Shown one piece after another: positions 8,453 to 15,756 of a stretch of DNA of 23,792 nucleotides. A model generated the notes under the pieces. It was not told the DNA's origin. It ran no database searches and was given only the letters and a program-made list of their open reading frames with translations. The stretch comes from Cyanobacteria bacterium UBA11370 (GTDB lineage Bacteria; Cyanobacteriota; Cyanobacteriia; Cyanobacteriales; Coleofasciculaceae). Every line of letters begins with the position of its first letter. Position 1 is the stretch's first letter. Where the stretch lies: NCBI GenBank assembly GCA_003486645.1, contig DNGI01000047.1:70846-94637 (forward strand), given 5' to 3'. A program made the translations under genes and the position numbers.

Positions 8453-8768
8453 ATTGAGAATGAAATCACGAGCTACCTCAAGAGATAAATTCCGTTGGAT
8501 TTCATACCAATTATCAATCAGTGCTTCGGCTCTCATTCCCCATCATCAAACCTACTTTTTGGTTTTTCAAAAACTTCAGGTTTTCACGATTGGAATACCA
8601 ACTATCGCCTGTAACCATCTCTGGCTTTAATTCCAACCTCACACTTCCGCAATCATTTCGCGGAAATAACCCAGCACACTCAGCCAAGACAAGCAAGTTT
8701 TCCGTTATCACCAATTTTTCATCCCTATCTATGCGGTCAGATTGAGATGAGGCAACCCAGTTTGTCAA
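8453..8768 (-). pseudogene. Deleted transposase remnant (IS701/IS4-like DDE family)
   Basis: Two fragments of one transposase are visible on the - strand. The first (8768-8514) carries the family block VTGDSWYSNRENLKFLKNQK, containing the second DDE-region Asp, and breaks off after GLMMGNES. The second, in another frame from 8536, reads ALIDNWYEIQRNLSLEVARDFILN, which resembles the C-terminal tail of the same cyanobacterial family. The part between, including the catalytic Glu region, is missing. An internal deletion with a frame change near 8520-8536 explains this. The N-terminal third is absent too. Assignment rests on remembered family motifs, not a search. It is non-functional. No terminal inverted repeats could be defined. 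Confidence 0.7.
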
Positions 8769-8787
8769 GTTTTTTAATGGGGTTGGA

Positions 8788-9402
8788 GTGCAATGCTCAA
8801 TCTCCTTCTCCTCTATTATTGAGTTAATTTCAAGACTCTTGAATAGGGAGAATCAGGGTATATCAGGCAGCGAGTACATAGAGAAAAAGAGTTCTTCTGT
8901 CCCCAATCAGACACACAGCGAGTTGCAGCCGCAGCGATCGTATCATCCTGAACCCATTGAACAAGAAACTTCTTCCATTGAAGAACAACTCGATAGAGCA
9001 TCTAAGTTTGGCTACAACGGTCTTGATGTCCCGGTTAATGCACCTGCTACACCGCCACCTGTTCAGAGACAGGTCAATAGTGGAGGGTTAGAGAATAACT
9101 CTCAACCGCCAGTAGCAGAAGCTTCGGCAACGTCAGAAACTGTTGAGGAGACTGTTTCTAGAGAGGAACTTTTTGAAGAAGAAACACCACCCAATCAGGA
9201 GTCGCCTAACACAGAGGGAGAGGGAGAAGATGTACCCCCATCTGTGCAGGCAGAAGGAGAAAGTGGAGAGCAGCAACAGCAAAAGCCTTTTTTACAAGCT
9301 CAACTAGAAAGAGCATCACAATTTGGTTATAACGCGCTTGATGTTGGGGTTAATGCTCCTGATACACCATCACCAAGAGTGCAAAGGAAGCTCACCCTGT
9401 AA
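8788..9402 (+). pseudogene. DUF4157 (eCIS core-domain) protein, leader fragment with internal duplication
   Basis: The 204-codon open frame is low-complexity, Glu/Pro/Gln-rich and predicted disordered. Two copies of one motif stand out: QLDRASKFGYNGLDVPVNAP followed by PPPVQRQ (about residues 68-98), and QLERASQFGYNALDVGVNAP followed by RVQRKLTL at the very end. In cyanobacterial DUF4157 proteins a QLERA.(R/S)FGHN leader and a QPKLT(I/V)G.PGDKYEQEAD segment precede the HEXXH-like core. Here the frame stops right after KLTL, so the core is lost. The only upstream start is GTG at 8788 with no good ribosome site, and SEYIEKKSSSVPN resembles a family N-terminus without its Met. Both ends therefore look damaged. 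The transposase remnant next door may be involved. A short expressed protein remains possible. Confidence 0.5.
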
Positions 9403-9404
9403 TG

Positions 9405-9778
9405 ACAGCGAATCAAAAATACAGGAACTTAGAAGAAGATTCGGAGGGGTTGGTACATTTTCAATAGAATGCCAAACCGACAGACAACGTGACTCTGTAG
9501 TGGTTAACTGGGCTTTTAGTAGTTGGATTGCCCCTGTTAACTATTACGCTCTGTGGTTTACCATTCAAAGAGACCTTACCAATACACAATATCCGGCTGT
9601 TGGCAGCAGTTTATTGGCATGGAGTTTTAGAGGTGTTTTACCTGCTGTACATAGGGGCTTGTTTATAAATCAAGCAAGAGTAAGTGGAGTCATAGGATTT
9701 CAGACTCCTTGGGGAGGATATAAACAAGATATACCGGATACTGTGGTCGGTTGTAACACAAGCCTAACTATTCCTTAA
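9405..9778 (+). pseudogene. Orphan C-terminal-like reading frame of unknown function
   Basis: After the stop at 9402 the coherent frame shifts to another phase and stays open to a TAA at 9778, giving about 124 codons. The peptide has alternating hydrophobic and aromatic stretches (VVVNWAFSSWIAPVNYYALW, ARVSGVIGFQTPWGGYK), suggesting a beta-rich domain. No ATG with a ribosome site opens it; the only earlier start in frame is a TTG at 9323 inside the preceding gene. I do not recognise the family. It could be the C-terminal effector part of the preceding DUF4157-type protein after deletion of the middle, or an unrelated fragment. Confidence 0.35.
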
Positions 9779-9924
9779 GAGTCAAAAGAAGTACCTAATG
9801 TTCAGAGCCGCTCATTGTTCTGGATTCAGTAAATTACGAATTAAAATCACTACTGAACTCAAGTTAGGAATAGTTAAACAGTCGGAGTTTAAAACTATTG
9901 TCCAGAAGTTAGGGGAAGAAAACT

Positions 9925-10728
9925 ATGTTCGAGTTAGATACAGAAGAAGACTGGGGCGGAATTTCCGAAACAAACAACCGTAAAGTTAACTTTTGTATTT
10001 GGATATTAACTGTTGACGGATTGCAAGTTCCTCCCTTTAACCAACATTCAGAGGGAAACAACGTACTTCGAGATGCTGGACTTAATGCCCAACAATGGCA
10101 GGAGTGGCTAACTCAAGTTGTACTAACACAAGATGCACGTTTGGAATTGAGTGACAGCCTAGAGCAAAAACAAGAACAGCTTAGACAATTTAGAGCTTAT
10201 TTGAACAGCCAAACCTCTGAACAATTCCCGTTGATTAACTGGTCTAATGTACTTCCATCAGATGACAAGTCTATGTGTTGGGAGATTAAGCAGTATTATT
10301 TAGCGGCTGAACTCGCCTATCCATCTTGCAGAAACTGTGAACCACCAGGAATGTGGACTGGCAACTTAAGAGTCAGACATTTGCTCACCCAGCTATGGCA
10401 AGATTATCAATCCTTACCAGTCAAGCGGTTTCAGAGTTTTCTAGATCCTAATCAACAGGTATTAGACAGTTTGTTATGGGACAATCTCCTCAAACTGGGC
10501 AGACGAATTTTGGCTACAGCCGAATACTATACAATCTTAAAAAGCCTCCATCGATACAAAACACGCTTGCCTATCCTGAATATTCACTTGATAGATTATC
10601 CAGTTTCAGTGGAGTGCTTAGTTCCTCCTGTGTCAGTACTTTTATCAGTCACCACTCAAGAGTTACACTCTTGTGGTTACTGGAAGCGTGTACTGAAGGC
10701 CGTTAAAGGTTTGACTGATTTTGCATAA
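9925..10728 (+). CDS. Conserved-looking protein of unknown function
   Basis: The 267-residue soluble protein begins at an ATG with AGGGGAAG about 7 bp upstream. It has no signal peptide or membrane helix. Recognisable blocks are VDGLQVPPFNQHSEGNNVLR near the N-terminus, WQEWLTQVV, a mid region with SCRNCEPPGMW holding a CxxC pair, WTGNLRVRHLLTQLWQDY, and a hydrophobic C-terminal segment LNIHLIDYPVSVECLVPPVS. I have seen similar VPPF...H / W..W / LVEYP...PPVS patterns in uncharacterised proteins of cyanobacteria and Chloroflexi but cannot give a function. It is the only intact gene in the decayed patch between the second receptor and the BlaI-type regulator. A link to the eCIS-like fragment upstream is speculation. 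Confidence 0.65.
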   Translation: MFELDTEEDWGGISETNNRKVNFCIWILTVDGLQVPPFNQHSEGNNVLRDAGLNAQQWQEWLTQVVLTQDARLELSDSLEQKQEQLRQFRAYLNSQTSEQFPLINWSNVLPSDDKSMCWEIKQYYLAAELAYPSCRNCEPPGMWTGNLRVRHLLTQLWQDYQSLPVKRFQSFLDPNQQVLDSLLWDNLLKLGRRILATAEYYTILKSLHRYKTRLPILNIHLIDYPVSVECLVPPVSVLLSVTTQELHSCGYWKRVLKAVKGLTDFA

Positions 10729-10850
10729 AGGATAGGGTTCGGGAAGACATCTATGGATAACTCTGTCGGTTTTAAACTAAACTACTCCAATGGAATTTGA
10801 AATTTCAGTATCTTTTAGGTTGGCTGGATCAGCCTATGACGTAGATGGAA

Positions 10851-10899
10851 TTTTCTCTGGGATTTGTGACGTAAAGTAATACACAATTCCCAGAGAAAA
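10851..10899. repeat. Long imperfect palindrome, 18-bp arms with a 13-nt loop
   Basis: TTTTCTCTGGGATTTGTG (10851-10868) pairs with CACAATTCCCAGAGAAAA (10882-10899) with one mismatch; the loop is 10869-10881. No T-tract follows on either strand, so it is not a normal intrinsic terminator. It lies 120 bp after the unknown gene and about 600 bp before the BlaI-type gene. It may be a palindromic repeat, a structured RNA element or a binding site. Confidence 0.75.
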
Positions 10900-11066
10900 A
10901 ATTGAAACTAATCAACGAGAGAATCTTTTTTACAGACCAAGAAAGAGCGATCGCACCCCTTCAGCTCTCTTCCCCAACCTAATTCTCTGCTCCAACAAAG
11001 AAACTCTATCCTCTAAAGAAGAAACTCGTGTATCCAGAATTGTAGGCATAGCCGTCATAGTTAAGG

Positions 11067-11453
11067 ATGTCAAACTCTAAGATTGATAGTCTCATCAAGC
11101 AGTGTAATTCTGGCGATCCCGATCAAGAGATAAATGGAATTCAAGAGCTGCTCGCTATAAGGACGAAAGCTACCTTCGGCTATGGCAGAAGACGCATCTG
11201 ATATTAGTGAGGTGTTAGCTAAAGTGGCAAAACGTTTTCCAATCCTAGATACCCAGATTGACCGACTGATAGTCCAATTAAAGGCTTTAGAAATCGGTTA
11301 AAATCTAGTAGTATCTTCCGTAAGGATAAACCCATTCCAGTTAAGCAAGACCGTAGCATTGCTAAATTAATTGAAAAATGTGCGTCTGGTGAGCTTTCAT
11401 TGCAAGCACCTGCGCTTCTCCCCCAATACCTGATGTCGATCGCTTTGGGGTAA
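11067..11453 (+). pseudogene. Frameshifted remnant of a small gene of unknown function
   Basis: Three short coherent peptides lie in successive frames. They are MSNSKIDSLIKQCNSGDPDQ and on (11067-11201), MAEDASDISEVLAKVAKRFP and on (11182-11301), and SSIFRKDKPIPVKQDRSIAK then LIEKCASGELSLQAPALL (to the TAA at 11451-11453). LIKQCNSGD and LIEKCASGE resemble one another, and the first piece resembles the opening of cyanobacterial HEAT-repeat proteins. Two frameshifts in one ancestral gene would explain the pattern; separate small genes are less likely. The rest of the 768-bp gap 10729-11496 holds only the palindrome above and one HIP1 site near 10947. Confidence 0.35.
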
Positions 11454-11496
11454 TCTGCTATAGGAAAACTTACTCGACCCAGCGTGTTTAACGGTT

Positions 11497-11916
11497 ATGA
11501 CACCGATGCCCAACTACCGTCCCAAACAACTCTCCCTTGGCCCACTAGAGGCGGAGATTTTAAACATAGTTTGGGAACTGGATTCTGCTACGGTCAAGGA
11601 TGTACACGAACGCATTCTGAGTGACCCCAACCGGGAGTTAGCCTATACTTCAGTGACAACAGTGCTAAACCGCCTGACCGCTAAAGGTTGGCTGGCTTGT
11701 GATAAAACAGAGCGCATATTCTTGTGGCGACCCTTAGTTTCTCGTAGTGAGGCACAGGTGCTAGAAGCTTATGAGAAATTGCAAGGATTTTTAGCCGTCG
11801 GCAACCCAGACATTGTAGCAGCCTTTGCTGATAGCCTTGACCAAGTTAGCCTAGAACAATTAGAAGCGATCGCTCAACGGATCAGTGCTGTGCGCCGAGC
11901 GAAGGAGGAAAAGTAA
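11497..11916 (+). CDS. BlaI/MecI/CopY-family transcriptional repressor (PetR-like)
   Basis: The 139-residue winged-helix DNA-binding protein has LSLGPLEAEILNIVWEL, then VHERI, then AYTSVTTVLNRLTAKGWLA, the family's recognition helix region. A C-terminal helical dimerisation and cleavage region follows. The partner protease overlaps it by one base (TAATG), so translation is probably coupled. In Synechocystis 6803 a BlaI/M56 pair, PetR/PetP, controls the copper-dependent plastocyanin/cytochrome c6 switch; the gene pair here has the same order, sizes and overlap. That makes a PetR role the leading hypothesis, not a demonstrated one, since neither petE nor petJ is in the window. The ATG at 11497 is used; the ATG at 11506 is an alternative and neither has a strong ribosome site. 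Confidence 0.9.
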   Translation: MTPMPNYRPKQLSLGPLEAEILNIVWELDSATVKDVHERILSDPNRELAYTSVTTVLNRLTAKGWLACDKTERIFLWRPLVSRSEAQVLEAYEKLQGFLAVGNPDIVAAFADSLDQVSLEQLEAIAQRISAVRRAKEEK

Positions 11917-12758
11917 TGCACCTAATCATGATTTTGGTTGCATTAGGCTTGGCTTGGTTTTTGAGACTTAGCTACCGGGAGTCAGTTCAAGGTTGGACAG
12001 AACGCTTTTGCCAAGCAATCATATTATTTGTATTTCCACCGCTACTACTGGTAATAACGGCATTGGCTTTAGTTTGCATGGGGTCTAGCGGACAAATGCT
12101 CGGTATAGGAGCCGGATGGTTTAGTTACTCGATAGCTGTAGGCTTTTTAGGGTGGATCGGCGGAATATGCCTCAAACTAGCCATAGAAGGATGGCGTTTT
12201 GTACGAAAAGTTCGCACCTATCCCCAGCTTGAGGTTGGAGGTAGACAAAGCCGTCTTCTCGACGCACCTGTTTTATTTTGTGCTAATGTCGGTTTTTGGC
12301 AACCTGAATTGGTAGTCAGCCAAGGATTGCTGAAGACGCTTGATAGCGCTCATCTTGATGCTGTCATTGCTCATGAGCAAGCTCATTACTATTACCGCGA
12401 TACATTCTGGTTTTTCTGGTTGGGTTGGTTGCGCTCAATTACGGCTTGGTTGCCGAATACAGACGCGCTATGGCAAGAACTATTAGTTTTGCGGGAACTT
12501 CGTGCTGACCGTTGGGCGACTCAATATGTAGATCCTCTGCTATTAGCTGAATCATTGCTGTGGGTCGTGAGTCATCCGATGATGCAATCAGAAAACTTCT
12601 GTGCGGCTTTGTACTGTGTTGCTCCCCAAACTCGCTTAGAGGAAAGGATAGAGGCGCTTTTAGCAGAGCCAGATTGTCTATCTTACCCTAGTTGGAAGTC
12701 ATGGACTTGGTTACTTTTAGCATTTTTGCCATTAGCAGCTATACCATTTCACAGTTGA
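11916..12758 (+). CDS. M56-family membrane metallopeptidase (BlaR1/PetP-like)
   Basis: The 280-residue membrane protease has an N-terminal helix (1-17), two further helices (about 32-55 and 66-90), the zinc motif HEQAH (153-157), and ELRADRWA (193-200), whose Glu is the expected third ligand. A final helix lies at about 262-278. Unlike BlaR1 it lacks a C-terminal penicillin-binding sensor domain, and it is much shorter than BlaR1 at about 600 residues. It most likely cleaves the co-encoded BlaI-type repressor. In Synechocystis the comparable PetP acts on PetR in response to copper; here a metal signal is plausible but unproven. It converges with the metal operon, its stop lying 35 bp from the end of the DUF5132-like gene. 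Confidence 0.9.
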   Translation: MHLIMILVALGLAWFLRLSYRESVQGWTERFCQAIILFVFPPLLLVITALALVCMGSSGQMLGIGAGWFSYSIAVGFLGWIGGICLKLAIEGWRFVRKVRTYPQLEVGGRQSRLLDAPVLFCANVGFWQPELVVSQGLLKTLDSAHLDAVIAHEQAHYYYRDTFWFFWLGWLRSITAWLPNTDALWQELLVLRELRADRWATQYVDPLLLAESLLWVVSHPMMQSENFCAALYCVAPQTRLEERIEALLAEPDCLSYPSWKSWTWLLLAFLPLAAIPFHS

Positions 12759-12793
12759 GCTGAAAAAACCTCCTTAAAAAAGCCTCTAAGCAG

Positions 12794-13099
12794 TTATTCT
12801 TTCCCATTCAATAACCGACTTTGCATTTCAGCAGTCAATTCAGCTTTGGACTCAGCAACAACATCCCTCAAAACTTCACCCGCTTCGGATAAGGCAATTT
12901 GGCTTTTTTCATAAAAACTCAGTGTTCCTTTGACGGCGGCTTTGAGTAAAGGCTTACCAATTTTTGCAACAGCGGGAATTAGAATCGGTGCTAAAGCGAT
13001 CGCACCAATACCGATGAGAACAGCACGATTGTTCGCCGTAGTTTGCATAGCATCCTGTACACTACGATTGAGTTTAATTTGTTTAATTGTTCCTGACAT
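12794..13099 (-). CDS. DUF5132-like small membrane protein
   Basis: The 101-residue protein has one hydrophobic segment (about 28-47, VLIGIGAIALAPILIPAVAK), a short Lys-rich stretch, and an amphipathic acidic C-terminus (KSQIALSEAGEVLRDVVAES). A strong ribosome site AAGGAGGAG lies 5 bp before the ATG. It is last in the feo/P-type ATPase operon, 20 bp after the ATPase. Small proteins annotated DUF5132 commonly sit beside HMA_2-type proteins and P-type ATPases, and I assign it on that pattern. It may be an accessory subunit of the ATPase. Its biochemical role is unknown. Confidence 0.7.
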   Translation of the reverse strand: MSGTIKQIKLNRSVQDAMQTTANNRAVLIGIGAIALAPILIPAVAKIGKPLLKAAVKGTLSFYEKSQIALSEAGEVLRDVVAESKAELTAEMQSRLLNGKE

Positions 13100-13119
13100 T
13101 TTGCTCCTCCTTGAAAAGA

Positions 13120-15375
13120 CTATAAATTTTCCTGAAAAACGTTGGGTGCGTCACGGTGCATGAGAGGACGTAATCCATTTAATCCGGCTGCAATTGCCGA
13201 ACCGTTATGAATAAGTGTGGCAGCTAGGGGATGTAATCCTACGGTAGAAGCTAACCCTAAAGCGGCTAAATTAGGAAGAACTGCTAATCCAATATTTTGC
13301 TGAATAACTTGTTTTGTTTGAGCAGCGATCGCCAACGCATCTAATACACTCATTAACTCATTATTCATCAACACAACATCAGCAGTTTCTCTCGCCACTT
13401 CCGAACCATTCCCAAAAGAAATTGACACATCAGCATAGGCAAGAGCAACCGAATCATTTAACCCATCTCCTGTAAACGCAACCGTCTTTCCTGCGTCGTG
13501 CAATTGACGAATAAGGGTAGCTTTTTGCTCTGGAAATGCCTCTGCATGAACCCTCGATAAAGGAATACCTAACTCTTTAGCAATAGCCATGGCACGTTGT
13601 TGAGTATCTCCGGTTAAAAGGTGAACCTCTAAACCATATTCGTTTTGCAATTTTTTAATCACATCTTGACTTTCTTTTCTGAGGGGATCGGTGTATTGAA
13701 TCACACCTTGAAATTCCCCATCAACGGCAACATAAAGCAACGACGATTGACTGGAAATCCGACAGGTTAAATCTTTAGGACAAGCCTCTTCTTGACACTG
13801 ATGCGGTTCATACAAACAAATCAAATCAATTCCCGATTGACGCAAAAAGCGATCGCTTCCCACTAAAACAACTTTACCCTCAATTTCCGCTCGCACTCCT
13901 AAACCGACTTCATAGTTCCATTCACCCCGTGGCAAAATCTTTATTCCCTGTTTTTCGGCATAGTGCATAATGGCTTCGGCAACAGGATGAGTCAGGCGTT
14001 GTTCTGCGGCGGCGGCTAATTCTAATACTTGCTGTGCCGACATTCGATAGGTTACAGTTTCAACCCCAACAACGGCAATATCTCCTTGAGTTAACGTCCC
14101 CGTTTTATCAAACACAATTGCGTCAACTTGCGCCAATTTTTCCAAAGCACCACCACTACGAATCAGCACGCCATGTCGTGTTGCGTGGTTCAATGCGGCT
14201 AAAAATGTAGTCGGGAGAGAAACCCGAATTCCGGTGACAAAATCCAAGGTTAAAATTGATGCCGCTCTAGCTGGATTGCGGTTGATTACTAACACAATCC
14301 CTGCTAAAATTAAAGCAGGAACAACAGCTTGATCAGCAATTTTTGCCGCATAATTCTCCATGCGAGTATCCCGAACTGGAGCCTGTTGAACTAATTCAAT
14401 ACTCGCTCCCGCGCGGGTAGCTGTGCCAACACGTTCAGTGTAGATATAAATTTCTCCGGATCGCACTAATGTTGAGGCATAAACCTGTTGTCCAAATTCT
14501 CGATCAACAGGCATCGATTCACCTGTAAGTTTTTGCTGATCAATTAAGGCTTTACCTCGCAAAATTTTCCCATCGACTGGGATTTGTTCGCCTGGGTAAA
14601 CGATAACCGTATCCCCAGGTTTGACATCCGTTGCTGGAATTTGTTTTTTTTGCCCCTTGGGTTGTTCTACCCAAGCATAATGAGCCAGAGAATTGAGTAA
14701 ATCTGTGGCATGATTATGAGAAACTCGTGCCGTGCGATCGCGGATCAGATCCCCAATTTCATGCAGCGTCATTACTAATGCGGGAGTGAGTAAGTTTCCT
14801 CTAGAGGCTGATAGGGTAATCGCAATTAAATCCAGGCAATCAATATTTAATTTTCTGTCAATTGTTAGGCTATTGAATGCCCGTTTAGCCACTGGCAAGG
14901 CAGCAACGATGATACTGCTGGCGATGATGGGTTTAGGAATAGGAAATCGCAATCCTAATAACGCTAAAAATGTGGCTAAGGCAGGTAATTTTAAGTTCGG
15001 TGAGTCACTTTCGGTTGAAAGTTGGATAGAATCTTTTGTTACAGGAAATGAACCTATAGCACTGTCTTGAGATTGATTATCCTCCACGTCTTCCTGATCA
15101 CGCGCCGCTTGAATTAAATGGGCTAAGTGCGATCGCATCTCACTATCGCTTCTACCAATCCGGTTATAACAGATAGCAATAGAAGCGGCTTTGCGGTTAA
15201 TTCGACTTTCAGTTACACTTGAATCTGACTCGATAATTTTTTCCAACCTATCGGCATAGTTAGAGTTTTGAGCTAACAATGGGACTCGAAACCGTATGCG
15301 TCCAGGTACTACATGAACAACGCTAAAGGTAATTAAAGATCGGGGAATTTGTTCTGCTACATCTGTCAGTACCAT
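13120..15375 (-). CDS. P1B-like P-type ATPase with fused HMA_2 domain and no CPC motif
   Basis: This is a 751-residue inner-membrane cation pump. An HMA_2 domain occupies about 17-92 (HVVPGRIRFRVP, RINRKAASIAICY). The ATPase core follows: TGES (284-287), DKTGT (423-427, phosphorylated Asp), the P1B-type HP dipeptide (463-464), TGD, and GDGLND near 640. The transport helix before the P domain reads LDFVTGIRVSLPTTFLAAL, where P1B pumps usually have CPC, CPH or SPC; no Cys is present. A four-Cys cluster (residues 520, 527, 532, 538) sits in the nucleotide-binding domain. The ATG at 15375 has AAGGAA 7 bp upstream. Position behind feoB/feoA under a Fur box suggests iron or another divalent metal. 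Specificity and direction are not deducible. Confidence 0.88.
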   Translation of the reverse strand: MVLTDVAEQIPRSLITFSVVHVVPGRIRFRVPLLAQNSNYADRLEKIIESDSSVTESRINRKAASIAICYNRIGRSDSEMRSHLAHLIQAARDQEDVEDNQSQDSAIGSFPVTKDSIQLSTESDSPNLKLPALATFLALLGLRFPIPKPIIASSIIVAALPVAKRAFNSLTIDRKLNIDCLDLIAITLSASRGNLLTPALVMTLHEIGDLIRDRTARVSHNHATDLLNSLAHYAWVEQPKGQKKQIPATDVKPGDTVIVYPGEQIPVDGKILRGKALIDQQKLTGESMPVDREFGQQVYASTLVRSGEIYIYTERVGTATRAGASIELVQQAPVRDTRMENYAAKIADQAVVPALILAGIVLVINRNPARAASILTLDFVTGIRVSLPTTFLAALNHATRHGVLIRSGGALEKLAQVDAIVFDKTGTLTQGDIAVVGVETVTYRMSAQQVLELAAAAEQRLTHPVAEAIMHYAEKQGIKILPRGEWNYEVGLGVRAEIEGKVVLVGSDRFLRQSGIDLICLYEPHQCQEEACPKDLTCRISSQSSLLYVAVDGEFQGVIQYTDPLRKESQDVIKKLQNEYGLEVHLLTGDTQQRAMAIAKELGIPLSRVHAEAFPEQKATLIRQLHDAGKTVAFTGDGLNDSVALAYADVSISFGNGSEVARETADVVLMNNELMSVLDALAIAAQTKQVIQQNIGLAVLPNLAALGLASTVGLHPLAATLIHNGSAIAAGLNGLRPLMHRDAPNVFQENL

Positions 15376-15387
15376 GATTATTTTCCT

Positions 15388-15693
15388 TTAAACTTTTGTG
15401 GCAACTTGGATGGGTGGGAATCCCTCAGTTAAGGATTTGAACAGAGTGAGAATAAAGGAAGGTTTAAATTCATTTAAAGGTTGTGCCGACGTTTGGATCA
15501 GTTGGGGTGGCGTTTCTGAATCAATAGAGGTTTCTGTTAATGTCTTTGCTACGAATTGGGAAACAGTTTCTTGGGTAATGGGTTGCTGGTGTAGTGAGGG
15601 TTCATCCTCCCTTTTTGTTAAAGATAAGGATTCTTGGAGAAATTCTTGAAGAATGAGATTAACGAGGTGCGATCGCATCTGACTATCCGCCAT
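15388..15693 (-). CDS. C-terminal piece of an HMA_2 protein, downstream of an in-frame stop
   Basis: The frame can start at ATG 15693 (MADSQMRSHLVNLILQEF). Reading the same frame further upstream to the TAA at 15757-15759 continues the HMA_2 pattern as VTHVRINRKTASIAIEYQPG. That aligns with VTESRINRKAASIAICYNRI of the neighbouring ATPase. So this is most simply the second half of one gene whose first half is 15757-16425. The 101-residue tail after the domain is hydrophilic (Ser/Thr/Gln-rich) and unrecognised. No convincing ribosome site precedes ATG 15693. It may be untranslated, or translated by readthrough. Confidence 0.55.
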   Translation of the reverse strand: MADSQMRSHLVNLILQEFLQESLSLTKREDEPSLHQQPITQETVSQFVAKTLTETSIDSETPPQLIQTSAQPLNEFKPSFILTLFKSLTEGFPPIQVATKV

Positions 15694-15756
15694 TTTACCC
15701 GGTTGATATTCAATGGCAATTGAGGCGGTTTTTCGATTGATCCGTACATGGGTAAC

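Noticed and set aside
8343..8745. Open frames on the + strand opposite the transposase remnant
   Set aside because: They lack ribosome sites and family likeness; the - strand carries recognisable transposase motifs.
9798..9983. Small 61-codon frame before the unknown gene
   Set aside because: It overlaps the better-supported start at 9925 in another frame and has no ribosome site. A real peptide in its first half cannot be fully excluded.
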